In this document: positions 22,096 through 33,480 of the stretch, in pieces
How the letters are laid out: every line of letters begins with the position of its first letter
Position numbering within the stretch: the stretch's first letter is position 1
Assembly (NCBI GenBank): GCA_030765055.1
Contig: JAUKNK010000147.1
Span: 3,316,001-3,380,000 of the forward strand
DNA length: 64,000 nt
Direction of reading: 5' to 3'
Source of the DNA: Mantis religiosa
Lineage: Eukaryota > Arthropoda > Insecta > Mantodea > Mantidae
The notes under the pieces: generated by a model
Seen by the model: only the letters and a program-made list of their open reading frames with translations
The model's database searches: none
What the model was told of the DNA's origin: nothing
Program-made: the position numbers and the translations under genes

Positions 22096-23323
22096 TTATA
22101 AACATGTTTCAGTTTCATTGCTCATTCATTCAGTTTCACCGTGCTCAGTTTCCTTATAAACGTCATTACTTTTGCAAGCCTTCATATTCATATTTTTATG
22201 ATTTTGTATATCTTCCTGGCAATTATGATGTTTACTGCAGGTTTAAGTGTGACGGTTAGGCACAGGTTATGGCCTACGGTGCGAAAGCATTAGCCAGTTA
22301 GGGTGAGGGAGAAGGTAGTTGCAAGCGGAGTGATACATGTCAGCGGGGCAAGGTTAAATGAAACAGAGGTTCGTATTATATGCATGAGAAACAGTTTAAG
22401 TTTTTCGCAAATTCTTGGTACTCATTCAGGGCTGTAAGTATTAATGCTAGGTAACTAGAGTACCGAATAGAAGGGCAGAGCTGCAATAATGGATTTTGTG
22501 TTAAAAGGGTCGATGTTCCCTTAGACTATCAACTGCGGGTTGCATAGATCACAATAAGTAGGGGCAGAAGACTCACCTGGTAAAATGTTGATTATGATTT
22601 AGCTACTTCATTATCCTTCATAGTTTGTGTCTGGTTCACTATTCCTTTATACTTTTTTATTTTGTGCTTTCTTTACTTTATCTCTTTTTTTTTCTTTTTT
22701 TTCCTTCCTCTTAAAGACAGTGGTACTGATTTGGTAGTAGATTTTTGTTTTAAGACGTCTGAGAGAAATGTTTCGACGAATTAGATTTTTACGAAAATGT
22801 ATAAACTCGTAAATTTTGAACGTACTTTCCTCTGTAGGACTCTTGCTTACACGTAGCTTAGACTCAAGCAACAGATATGTGTAATTGCTTTCGTTGTCTG
22901 TTTATGGTGAAGATGCAGTAATCAGAAGAAGAAGTCTAGAAGACTAGGAAATATTACTCCAAACTGATTCTAGAGGGTGCTACTTCGCAATTTAAACGAA
23001 ACGAGGTCATCGCAATAAATTTTGATATTTAAATGATACCCGCAATTTTGTTTGCTGTTCGTTGTTTACGTTATGCAATATGATGTATTCTTTTACTTAT
23101 TTATTCATATATTTATTTGTTATCTCTACATATAGAAATAACTAAAAGGCAATCAAACCTCTTTTTAAGAGCCCCAAATGATAGAATTTCTTTAACTATT
23201 TTAAATCCATTTTGTCGCGATATTCAATTGTTTCTAGTCCAAAAGCAATGTCGCCATAAAACGAAGCTTTTACCTCGCAGAACTTGAAGCGCTACAAACT
23301 AAACGAATTTATGGTCTTTATTT

Positions 23324-23822
23324 CTCCTCCTCCTCCTCCTCCTCCTCCTCCTCCTCCTCCTCCTCCTCCTCCTCCTCCTCCTCCTCCTCCTCCTCCTCCT
23401 CCTCCTCCTCCTCCTCCTCCTCCTCCTCCTCCTCCTCCTCCTCCTCCTCCTCCTCCTCCTCCTCCTCCTCCTCCTCCTCCTCCTCCTCCTCCTCCTCCTC
23501 CTCCTCCTCCTCCTCCTCCTCCTCCTCCTCCTCCTCCTCCTCCTCCTCCTCCTCCTCCTCCTCCTCCTCCTCCTCCTCCTCCTCCTCCTCCTCCTCCTCC
23601 TCCTCCTCCTCCTCCTCCTCCTCCTCCTCCTCCTCCTCCTCCTCCTCCTCCTCCTCCTCCTCCTCCTCCTCCTCCTCCTCCTCCTCCTCCTCCTCCTCCT
23701 CCTCCTCCTCCTCCTCCTCCTCCTCCTCCTCCTCCTCCTCCTCCTCCTCCTCCTCCTCTTTCTTCTTCTTCTTCTTCTTCTGCTTCTTCTTCTTCTTCTT
23801 CTTCTTCTTCTTCTTCTTCTTC
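23324..23822. repeat. Very long (CCT)n then (CTT)n pyrimidine triplet tract
   Basis: About 144 nearly perfect CCT units (23324-23758) are followed by about 20 CTT units with a few interruptions. The plus strand is all pyrimidine, so the minus strand is a GGA/GAA polypurine run able to form triplex or G-rich structures. In copy 2 the corresponding place (about 34705-34745) has only about 35 bp of CTT-rich sequence. The polyproline-polyserine translation of this tract is an artefact. Confidence 0.97.
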
Positions 23823-25373
23823 AGCTTCTTATTATTCTCTTTATTTGACTACTCAATATACATATTTAAGTACCACTTAAAACTATCATGATAACTGTAA
23901 GGCAGTAATGAAACAGAAAAAGCAGTATTCAGAAGAGAAAATCTGAAAGAATTTGGAATAGTACGCAAAACTTATTCTAGAGGGTGCTACTTCGCTATTC
24001 ATAACCGAAAGAAGATAATAGCGGCGAATTTTTATATTTACTTCATATTCGAAATTTGGGTTGCCCTTTACCTTTTGGGTTATTCAGCATTACATATTTA
24101 TTTATTATTTATTTATTTTCTTTTGGTGATGGTCATGATGATGTCATCGGAAGATACAATCTGGAAGAACAAGAATTAGTTCTCAAAGTACTGGGCGCTA
24201 CATGGTCATTCGTAAACAAAAGAAAACCATCGCAGTAAATTTTGGTGTTCAATTGAAATTCGAAAATTATGTTGCCATTCATTGTTTACGCTATGCAAAA
24301 CCTTACTTCATTGATTGTTTATTTTTCTAACTAGATAGAATTAATTAAAGCGCATCAACCATTTTTCTACGTCCCCCAAATGATTTAGATCTGTTTGCCC
24401 CTTTTTATTCAAAGCTTCCGCGAACTTCAAACGTTTCTTTTCCGTTGAGATTTCGCTGTGTTTTAGCTATTTTATTATCATTCACAGTTTTTGTATGAGT
24501 TGCTTTTCTGTTAACCCTTTTCCCTTCTATGTAGCTTCGTTATTTTCCCTCTTTCTTTCTTACTTTCCACTTAGCTACCGATTTGGCAATAAATAATTCA
24601 TTTTCAAATGCTTTTGATAGCCGAATTAGGATCTTACAGAAAGAAACATTGGAAAAGTTTCCCGTACACGCCTAAATTTGGGAAATTCTGAACGTGTGTT
24701 TTCTGTCGGAATTTTATATAAATTTTAGATCTAACTCACGACTCAAGAGATAAATATGCGTAACTCCTTTCCGTTTCTTTGTTTATAGTGATGATACGTA
24801 ATCAAAAGAAACAATCTGGTAGAATGAGAAATGGTACTCAGACTAATTCTAGAAGCTGCTACTTCAACATAGGTAAAGGAAGCAAGATCATCGCAGTAAA
24901 TTTTGGTATTTAATTAATATTCGAAGTTTTGTTTGCTCTTCTTTATGTTATACAACGTTATGTACATTGTTTTTATTTACTTACTTATTTATTCATTCAT
25001 TTATGTAATTGTTATCTCACAAGACAGGTATAATTGAAGCGCAATCAAGCATCTTTGCTAAAAGCCGCAAAGGATACAAAGCTCTTTGCACTTCTTTATT
25101 CTTTTCTTTCGCTATGTTCAATTGTTTCTAGCAGCAATGCAATGCCTCCCATAAGACGAGGCCTTTATCTCGTAGAATTTGAAGTGCTATAAAATAAACG
25201 AATATACAATGTTATGTTTATTTCGCTTCTTCTTTGCTTCCTATTACTATGTATAGCATTCATGTTTAATTGAAACTTACCATGATCACTATTTTATATC
25301 AAATTAACTACCGTTTCCCAATTTTGTATGGAACGTTTTCTAAATGAGTTATTATAATGTGCATGATATGTGT

Positions 25374-25997
25374 TAGCATTTGCACCTGAGCATTCAACTT
25401 CTGCATTCGCATTCAGGTTTTTTTCTTCTCCTGTTTCCCTGTTTGTCTTTTAATTTGATATTTTAATATTTATAATTATACATTATTATCATTCACAGTT
25501 TGTGTCTGATTTCCTTTTCCTTTACTTTTTAGCATTTGCACCTGAGCATTCAACTTCTGCATTCGCATTCAGGTTTTTTTCTTCTCATGTTTCCCTGTTT
25601 GTCTTTTAATTTGATATATTAATATTTATAATTATACATTATTATCATTCACAGTTTGTGTCTGATTTCCTTTTCCTTTAATTTTTAGCATTTGCACCTG
25701 AGCATTCAACTTCTGCATTCGCATTCAGGTTTTTTTCTTCTCATGTTTCGCTGTTTGTCTTTTAATTTGATATATTAATATTTATAATTATACATTATTA
25801 TCATTCACAGTTTGTGTCTGATTTCCTTTTCCTTTAATTTTTAGCATTTGCACCTGAGCATTCAACTTCTGCATTCGCATTCAGGTTTTTTTCTTCTCAT
25901 GTTTCGCTGTTTGTCTTTTAATTTGATATATTAATATTTATAATTATACATTATTATCATTCACAGTTTGTGTCTGATTTCCTTTTCCTTTAATTTT
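25374..25997. repeat. Four tandem copies of a 156-bp unit
   Basis: Units start at 25374, 25530, 25686 and 25842 ('tagcatttgcacctgagcat'), spacing exactly 156 bp each time, with only a few substitutions between them. Copy 2 has a single counterpart (about 38227-38384 continuing after the LINE at 42676), so amplification occurred in copy 1 only. Confidence 0.95.
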
Positions 25998-26212
25998 TTC
26001 TTTCTTTGCTTCTTAATTGGAGTTAGCGGTTCGGGAATACTCCAGGTTCTGCATTTATATCTCCAATATGTTAACTAGGGTTCAAATATTTAGGTACATA
26101 TTTCATATCAAATAATGGAGGGTAAAACGTGCTAAACAAATGAAAAATGCAAAAAATACTGCTGTTTTACACAATCAATTTAAAAAAACGCTCTTTATCA
26201 AATACTAAAATA

Positions 26213-26706
26213 CTGTGACTTTGTGGGTTCGTGAAATTAAAAGTCCAATTTCACAAACTCAAAATGTTCTTTATTTCCACCGAATTAAATTCCAAACACT
26301 TGCCGATTACACAGAATTATGTAGCTCACACAATTAAATTCGCCAGTTCGTCTGTAACAGGTCCACTCCACACTCACAATTACGTAGAACTGCTCCCATA
26401 CACGTACACAGTCTCCCAGTCCGTTCACTCGGAGGTCCTCACCGCTGCTCTCCAAGAACTGAACTAACTCGCCAACTGCAGCCACTTTTTATAGGGATAT
26501 CGCGGTTTCTGGAAGACTCGCGGTTCACTGAATAATCACGAAAGTTCCAGACGGTAAGGGGAGGGGAAGGAGATGGCTAGTGATGTTTGCCCAACCATCT
26601 CCTCGTTACCTCTACAAGATAAATGGGTAGGCGTGAGCGAATACTTCCCGGCCCTCAATCCGCCGTCATTTGGTCGTGCTTCCCGATAATTGGGTGCCAC
26701 TGCTCC
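26213..26706 (-). mobile_element. Gypsy 3' LTR
   Basis: On the minus strand the LTR ends 'cacgaacccacaaagtcaca' at 26214 and starts shortly after the pol stop near 26711. A TATA-like 'ctataaaaag' lies near 26490 and 'aataaag' near 26273 (minus-strand sense), in the order U3-R-U5. It is homologous to the LTR at 15539-16092 and to the fragment at 37300-37549. Left flank '...aaaatac' is part of copy 1 of the 5-kb unit, so the gypsy inserted into that unit. Confidence 0.8.
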
Positions 26707-26710
26707 CTCC

Positions 26711-29700
26711 TCAAAGCTGGTGGTCCCGAGCAGCACCATCGTAGTGTTGTAGGCGATCCAGGTGTAACAACAACATCTTTCCTCGGGGCACCTTCTGGAT
26801 GCCGTAGACCAAGACGTTAATCCCCTTCACCAACCGGTACGGTCCTTCCCATGGCCGCTGCAGCGGCCCTTGATCCAGGTAGGACGGTACAACCACAGCA
26901 GTTCACCTTGCTGGAACCCTACGCTGTTGGCTTGCCTGTCGTACCGGGTCGTCATGCGATCGCTCGAATTCTGGATATTCTGGCGAGCCATCTCGTGCAT
27001 GTCGAGGAGGTGGTCCACCAGGTTCTTCACATACTCGATCGCTGGCTGTTTCGCCTCCAGAGGGCTACCAAAAGCAAGGTCACAAGGGAGACTTAACTCT
27101 CGGCCGAAGATTAAGCTGGCTGGCGTCATCCCAGTTGTGTCGGGTATAGACGATCGGTAGGCCAGCAAGAACAGTGGCACCTTGACGTCCCAGTCTCGCT
27201 GATGGCTGGCCACGACCTTTGTCACATGTTCCTCTAAGGTCTTGATGTAGCTTTCGACCTTCCATCCGACTGGAGATATAGAGGCGTCGTGCGGGTCTTG
27301 TTCACCCCAAGCTTTTGTAGTGCCTCCCTCAATAGTTTGGACACGAAATTGGTACCCTGGTCACTGTGTAGCCCTGACGGCACTCCAAATAGGCAGAACA
27401 CTTGCTCCACGAGGCAGTCTGTGATTGCCTTTGCCTCTTGGTTCGGGTTGGCATACACCTCCGGCCACTTATTGAAGTAGTCCACGACCACCATCAGGTA
27501 CTTTTTTCCTCGGTCGGATATTGGGAACGGTCCAGCTATGTCCATGGCGATCCGTTCGAATGGCGCTCCGACGTTGTACAGCTACATGCGACCTCGGGTC
27601 CTAGTCTAGGGGCCGCGACTCGCCGCGCACACGTGACACTGACGGCACCATCTCTGAGCGTCTGCTCGAAGCGTCAGCCAATAGTAGCCCTGCCGTAGTT
27701 TGTCAATCGTTCGATTCGCTCTCAGGTATCCTCCTGAAGCACCGGCGTGCACTTCCTCCAAGACTTCCGTGACCCTACTCTGGGGTAGTACCAACTGTTC
27801 TCTCTGCGTCTTCCCATCGGGTGATTCCCACACCCGGAACAGCATACCATCTTTGATCTTCATCGAGTCCCACTGAGCCCAGTACGACTTGTATGTGGCA
27901 CTCCTCGGTGCGATGTCCTCCCAAGTCGGTCTTGTCCCTGCCTCCACTTCCCTCAAATGTGGCCCCAAGTCTGCATCCGCCAGCAGCTCTCTCCTCAGGC
28001 CTGCGCTATCCGAGCCATTCGCAGACACTGCCGTGACTACTCGGACTACTGCGGCATGCTTCTTCACTTCCACTCTTGTGCACTGGCTGCACTCTTCTGG
28101 ACAGGTTCTTTGGGACATAGCATCTGCGTTACCGTGGCTCTTCCCTCTGCGATGTTCCGAGGTGAAGTCGTACTCCTGCAGCCTCTGGACCCAACGTGCT
28201 GTCTGACCTTCTCGGTTCATAAAACCCAATAGCCAGGTTAGGGCGGAATGGTCAGTCCTCAGGTGGAATGGCTGACCGTACAGGTACTTGTGGAAGTGCG
28301 CCAGGGTCTTCAGTACCGCCTGTAGTTCTCGCAGGGTGACACAGTAGTTTCTCTCTGTCTTGGATACCGTCTTGCGGTAGTAGGATATCATCCGCTCGTG
28401 GCCGTCCTGGACTTGCTATAGGACGCCTTCAATGCAGTGGTCGCTGGCGTCGGTGTCCACAATGAATGCGCTACCTGGTTGTGGAAAATCCAAAATGGGA
28501 GCACTGCACAGGGTCTTCTTCAAGTGATGGAAAGCTTCTTGGGCGTCTTCCGTAATCACATATAGTCGGTGTTCTTCTGTCAAGCGAGTGAGGGTTTGGT
28601 GATGTTGCGGAATCCCTTTATGAAGCACTGCCCCAGGAAACTGCGCAACTGCTCCTTATCCTTTGGGCGAGGCCAATCTCTCACAGCCTGTGTCTTTTCC
28701 TGGTCTTTAGCTACTCCGGCTGATGAGACTATGTGGAACAAGTAGTTCACTTCCTTGCGGAAGAGCTGGCACTTCTTCGCATTCAGCTTCAAGTTGGTCG
28801 CCTGAAATCTCTGTAGCACCTTACTCAGATTCTCGAGATGGTGTTCAAAAGTCTTACCGACAATGATGATGTCGTCCTGGTATAGCAGGCAGGCGTCGTA
28901 AGTCAGTCCTCTCACCACTAACCCCATTAGGCGCTGGAAGGTAGCTGGTGCGTCGCAGAGACCAAAGGGCATAACTGTGAACTGCCAGAGCTATTGACCT
29001 GTCGAGAATGCGGTCTTTTCCTTTCTTCTCGAGTCCAGAGCTACCTGCCAGTAGCTCGGCTTCAGCTCTAGGGTTTAGAAGCACTGTGCACCAGCTAGCG
29101 TGTCCAGGGTGTCGTCAATCCGGGGTAAGAGAAAACAGACCTTCCGGGTGACAGCATTCAACTTCCTGTAGTCTACGCAGAAGCGTAGCTTGCCGTTCTT
29201 CTTTGTCACCTAGACTACAGGGAAACACCAAGGGCTATCAGACTCTTCAATCACTCCCCTGGATCGCATGTCCTCCAGCATGTCTCGTACCGCCCCTTGC
29301 TTTGCCAGCGAAACGCGTCTAGGTGGTTGCCGAATAGGCCGGGCGTACCCAGTGTCGATGCTGTGAAGCACTTTGTCCGTGCGGTCGTAGACACTATCAC
29401 CTTGGCTGAAGACGGGCTGGTATTGTCTCAGCAGTTGCAGAACTTTCTCCAACTGTTCTGCGGTCAGGTGGACCGCCGCCATCTTTAGTAGGCCTGCTAG
29501 CCGGGGCCCCAGGTGTTGCGTCGGCACCGGCTCCTGTGTCCCTTCGATTGCTGTTACGCTTAACACGGGCTCGTACGTTCCCAACTCCGTCCTGGCCTGG
29601 ACGTCGTGATTGGTGTCCGTTGTATTTAGCAGTCTCACTGGCACCTCTTCTCGGCAAGGCAACAATGCGCTGGCTACACATAGTCCTTGTACAGGCGTGT

Positions 29701-30330
29701 TCTCATCCAGCATCATGTGTCTGGTTCTCTGACCTTCCAGTCGCGCCGTCACCACCACCTCGCTTCTCGCAGGGACCACCACGTCTTCCTTCAAAACGAC
29801 CCTGCAGATTTCAAGGCGCTGATCGGGTTGCCGGAGTATCACCTCTTCTCCATTGAGCCGCAGGACCCTCCTGCTGACGTCGACCGTCGCCTCGTGGCTC
29901 CTGAGGGCTTCCAATCCCAGTATCACCTCCTCATCGACCTTGGCGACCAACACCTACAGACGTACGGCACTCCTTTCCAAGGTCAACATTAGCAGGGCCT
30001 CCTTCTTCATAGGCCAGGTGTCACCCGATGCCGTGAAAAGCTGGTAAGTTGGACTCGGATTCCTTGTCGGCAAACCTTTCGCCACGTCAGGTTTGATGGT
30101 GGTCACGGCTGCCCCGGTGCCCACCAGCACGCGACACGGCTTTCCTCTCACCCGACCGTCCGCGATGAGGTTGTCATCCATACGCCGTCTGACGGCGTGC
30201 AGGGTCACTCGAGGGGATGGTGGTGATGGCTTCGATGAGCCCCTCTCCACGTCGGCCCTTACTCGTTTTCCGGCTGCATTTCCTGGTGTGGGCAGTCTCT
30301 CTCCAGGTGTCCGGGCTGTCCATACCCCCT
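26711..30330 (-). pseudogene. Gypsy gag-pol, nearly complete pol with frameshifts
   Basis: Reading right to left: the end of a Gag zinc knuckle (YGQPGHLERDC, about 30290-30328); protease with LVGTGAAVTT at about 30100-30130, where the catalytic Asp of 'LVDTGA' is Gly (GGC, 30119-30121); reverse transcriptase (RRVSLAKQ...SRGVIEESDSPW; PFGLCDAPATFQRLM; catalytic box YQDD); RNase H (VDTDASDHCIEGVL, YCVTLRELQAV, RTDHSALTWLL); integrase with a zinc-binding CRQCHVC, core MDIAGPFPISDRG, LHSDQGTNF and a Glu-bearing VESYIKTLEEHV reached by a frameshift; then a C-terminal domain ending HLDRLQHYDG. At least four frameshifts and several stops disrupt it. The element is cut at 30330 inside gag; the rest of gag and the 5' LTR are missing. 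When intact it would encode the enzymes of a Ty3/gypsy retrotransposon. Confidence 0.92.
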
Positions 30331-31625
30331 TAGATTTTCAGATTTTATTTATTTAAAAAAATTACTACTAATGGACCAAGTACTTAATATGAATGTTAAA
30401 AAAAGCCTAAGAGGAATATGCCCAGTAGAATTAGAAGAAACTTAAAGCGAGTTATTGAACATAAACTCAAGTTATCGCAACTAAATAGAAGTAATATAGC
30501 TGACAAGGGAGTGCAAATGGACATTCTTTTTATTAAAAGTTATGATCAAATCGATATCAATACACCTTCCGACCATCATCATAATTCTCGTGATCTTCCA
30601 TTGAAGCCACAGTTACCACCTTAAATGTAAAATAAATAAAAAATTTTGTAATGAAGAGATAGATAAAGCGATATCAAAAACTGTGTCCTTTGTAGATGGA
30701 GTTATTCCAAAACCAAAATTAATTTTTAATATATGTGATATATTAGCGTCGGAATTTAAAAAAATCCAATAAAGATACCCGTTTATTACGAAGCTATTAT
30801 GGATATAGAAGAACACGAACATGACGTTGGTATAAAATCAGACACATCATCCAAATGCCCCATAAATTTTTAAATGGCACTGAAAATGCAAAGCAACTTA
30901 GTAGATTGGAGGAAACAAAAATATTATTAGCAGCATTAAGACATGTGATAAGGAAACTACACGAGAAAGGGGAATCAATTGCTTTTCCGTTACCTGATGC
31001 CATTGACAGAATGGAGTTAAGGGTTCATAATGTCACAACAGATCCGGAGGAATTATTAAATCTGTTATATACAGTCTTCAGTAGAAGGAATGAATTCTTT
31101 GATGTTGAAGAAATTCATAGCCGTTTTGTTAAATTCTATGGTAAAATAATAATTGATCATAGCCTTGGCCATATTGCTATGCTCACATTAGACATGATGG
31201 TTCCACTTATTCCAAATTTATTCAATCCAAGACTCCAAAATCCATCGCTCCTATTATCCCGAAAGTATCATATCCATGTACCAGCACTCCTTCCAAAAGC
31301 AAACAATTCTCCCCTAAAACAAATTCCTCTAAATCCCAACCCTCTAAGAATGGTATCAATGTTTTCAAAACCCTTGTTAAAGGCGCTACCTATGAATCCC
31401 ATAGTAAAAATGAATCTACATCCAGAACATTCAGCACCAAAAAGCAAAGTGAATCTTTGAAGACATCAGCAGTCTCGAAGTTTGAATAGTCTAGTCTACA
31501 TCAAAGTTCATCCTCCAGCAGATTAGTAGGACAAAATATTACAAATATGATTAAGAAATATTATCAATCAGCAGAAGGGCAGTATGCAGCACATAATAAA
31601 TATGATAAATTTAAATAAATCTATT
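30331..31625 (+). pseudogene. ORF1 region of an R1-like LINE
   Basis: The sequence starts abruptly against the broken gypsy. Frames at 30418-30624 and 30855-31460 lie just upstream of an endonuclease-coding ORF2, the place of ORF1 in R1-type LINEs. The second, 201 codons, begins MPHKFLNGTENAKQLSRLEE and has a helical, Leu/Ile/Arg-rich first half followed by a Pro/Ser/Lys-rich tail; the end of the region is Lys/Ser/Gln-rich. I see no zinc knuckle. Assignment depends on the neighbouring ORF2. Stop codons separate the pieces. Confidence 0.5.
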
Positions 31626-32613
31626 CATTGCCATGAATCCTGATTGTTGTAATTATTGTAAAAATTTAAGAATTGCTGGAATTAATGCCCAAAGAAGCAA
31701 ATTGGTGACGGCAGAGATCAGAATTTTATTAGGGAATTAAATCGTGATATAATTTGCATTCAAGAACCCTATACAGCAAATGGAACATTAGTTTATATGC
31801 CTGCATTGGCTAGGGTAATAACTGGAGATATTAAACCCATGGCTGCAATTGTTATTGATAATTCCAATCTTCAAGTCGTGAACATTACATAATTTTCCGA
31901 TTCGCATGCTAAATGTGTGGAAATCTCAAATGAGAATGGTAAATTTATTTTAGCTAATTACTATTTTCAATAGAGTGACGAAATAGAGCCATGTATGTAT
32001 AGAGTCAGGAGTATACAAAATTATTTTCGGCATCATGAAATAATTCATACTATGGATTCTAATGCCTAATCATTATGGTGGTATAATGAATATAGGGGTG
32101 CAGGGGGTGAGAAGTTGGAAGATGTTATTTCAGAATTATGTTTACATGTAGTAAATCAAGGTAATGATCCACCAACATTTGAAAATCGTCAAGGGACTTC
32201 ATATAACATCGATGTGACACTCTGCAGTAGTAAAAGTTTTAAAAAAAATTATGGATGGAAAGTAGGACAGGATATGACTTCCAGCGATCATACAATGATC
32301 TATTTTTACTATACCATAACTACTAACTCACAAGTTGCCTGTCAAGATAAAAGTGGAAAAGAAATTTTTTCCAAGCTAATTGGAACCAAATGAAGGAGAT
32401 TTTCAATTCTAAAAATAGATGTTTTGGTGTTTTTGAATAAAATAATCTAATTTATAATATTGATTATACTATTAAGCAATCAGTACCTCATTCAAGAGTA
32501 AAGAAGTTTTCAGACAATATTTGGAATGATGCCTTGGAAACTTCAAGGAGAAAAATGACGAAACTTAGAAAAATTTATCAAAGATCCGTGATTAAATCAG
32601 ATAGACAAGCAAA
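31626..32613 (+). pseudogene. R1-like LINE ORF2, endonuclease domain only
   Basis: Blocks in order, across frame changes: 'INAQRSKLVTAEIR', 'ICIQEPYTANGTLVYMPA' (the Glu of the apurinic-type endonuclease), 'KPMAAIVIDN', 'CVEISNENGKFILANYYF', then 'WWYNEYRGAGGEKLEDVISE', 'GTSYNIDVTLCS', 'YGWKVGQDMTSSDHTMIYF' (the terminal SDH), and 'VKKFSDNIWNDALETSRRKM' leading to 'LRKIYQR'. This is the endonuclease of the R1 group plus the linker to the reverse transcriptase. It stops at 32613, where copy 2 of the 5-kb unit starts, so the reverse transcriptase was cut away or displaced. Multiple stops show it is dead. Confidence 0.8.
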
Positions 32614-33101
32614 CCTAAACGGCCACGTGACCTTATTACCTCTCATTGGCTGCTATTGTAGTATAGACTGTTTTGCGGTAAAAATTAGTTCGATATTAAA
32701 CAGGGTGATAAATCTTTATATGTAGGAAGAGAATTGTCGAATTTATATTTTCGTAACTGTTTGAATAAAATATATTGCGCAACAGAGTTGATTCATCTGA
32801 AATGCATGTTAATTCTTAAATGAAGTAAAGAGCAGGTTCCTTTGCTCAGAAGACCGGCTTTTACATTGCACGATAGCACGTGCTTCAGCGGTAGTGGTGA
32901 CATATCTGTTTATATGAATTTTATCACTGACCTTGTTTTGAACTGGATTAGTCATATATCGCCATTCGAAGGTGTGTTGTGCCGTGTGCTAGAACTAAAT
33001 TATTTTATTGACCGCCTATTGCACGTGTACTTATTATATGTATAATGGCAGAGTCTACTGCCAGTTTTCGCTGAAGCATCGCAAGGGAAAATCTTTACAA
33101 A

Positions 33102-33480
33102 ACGGCGAAAAAAAGAATTGTAGTGCATGTGTTTAATGCACTCACAGAGAATCCGTCTTTGTCATTGGGAGAAGTCGAACAGCTGTGCCCTGAACTTACA
33201 GGTGTGTTAGATGCGTAGGAACATTGCATTATGAAATTGGGACAACAGGAAAACTTGCCACTCCAGGGGCGACATTGCTGTGTACGAAAACGATATTTAT
33301 GCACAATCAGACTGTACTGGGATACAAGTCGCAAAATATACTACCTTGACGAGACTTGGGTGAATGAAGGACACACGACAAGTATGGCGTGTCACAACTT
33401 TTAAGACTCAAAACAAGCATTTTTGCAAGGTATGTGTGCTGGTTTTAAAAATCCCAGTGGAAAAGGCCCTAAGGCCTTTC
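33102..33480 (+). pseudogene. IS630/Tc1-type DDE transposase remnant, internally deleted (copy 2)
   Basis: Counterpart of 21713-22095 with the same internal deletion. Here the 'KIYYLDETWVNEGHT' block and the following 'KQAFLQGMCAGFKNPSGKGP' block are better preserved than in copy 1, giving the clearest family signature. The first catalytic Asp is present; the other two acidic residues are not in the remnant. It is broken by stops between blocks. Confidence 0.8.

Larger units (their letters stand above)
21073..26212 (+). mobile_element. Copy 1 of a ~5-kb dispersed unit carrying a DDE transposase remnant
   Basis: Aligns along its length with 32615-42935. Sample matches: 'ctaaacggccacgtga' at 21073 and 32614, the transposase remnant at 21713 and 33102, 'gtaggactcttgcttacac' at 22836 and 34217, 'ggaaattctgaac' before both mariner-site positions, and 'ataatggagggtaaaac' at 26112 and 42825. 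Both copies start at a TA (TA-AACGGCC), the target of Tc1/IS630-type elements. The right border of copy 1 is hidden by the gypsy insertion at 26213. The inner part (about 22640-26000) is itself a degenerate higher-order repeat in which a block 'tctagagggtgctacttcg ... atcgcagtaaattttg' recurs at about 22971, 23974, 24190 and 24840. It is either a large non-autonomous transposon or a segmental duplication. Confidence 0.75.

Noticed and set aside
23284..23880. Plus-strand open frame encoding about 146 prolines then polyserine
   Set aside because: It is only the translation of the CCT and CTT microsatellites; the other two phases are equally open as poly-Leu and poly-Ser.
25374..25997. CRISPR-like array
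   Set aside because: The repeats are contiguous 156-bp tandem units with no unique spacers, in a eukaryotic genome.
26851..30356. Plus-strand open frames across the gypsy element
   Set aside because: They are antisense shadows of pol; the minus-strand frames carry all the recognisable motifs.
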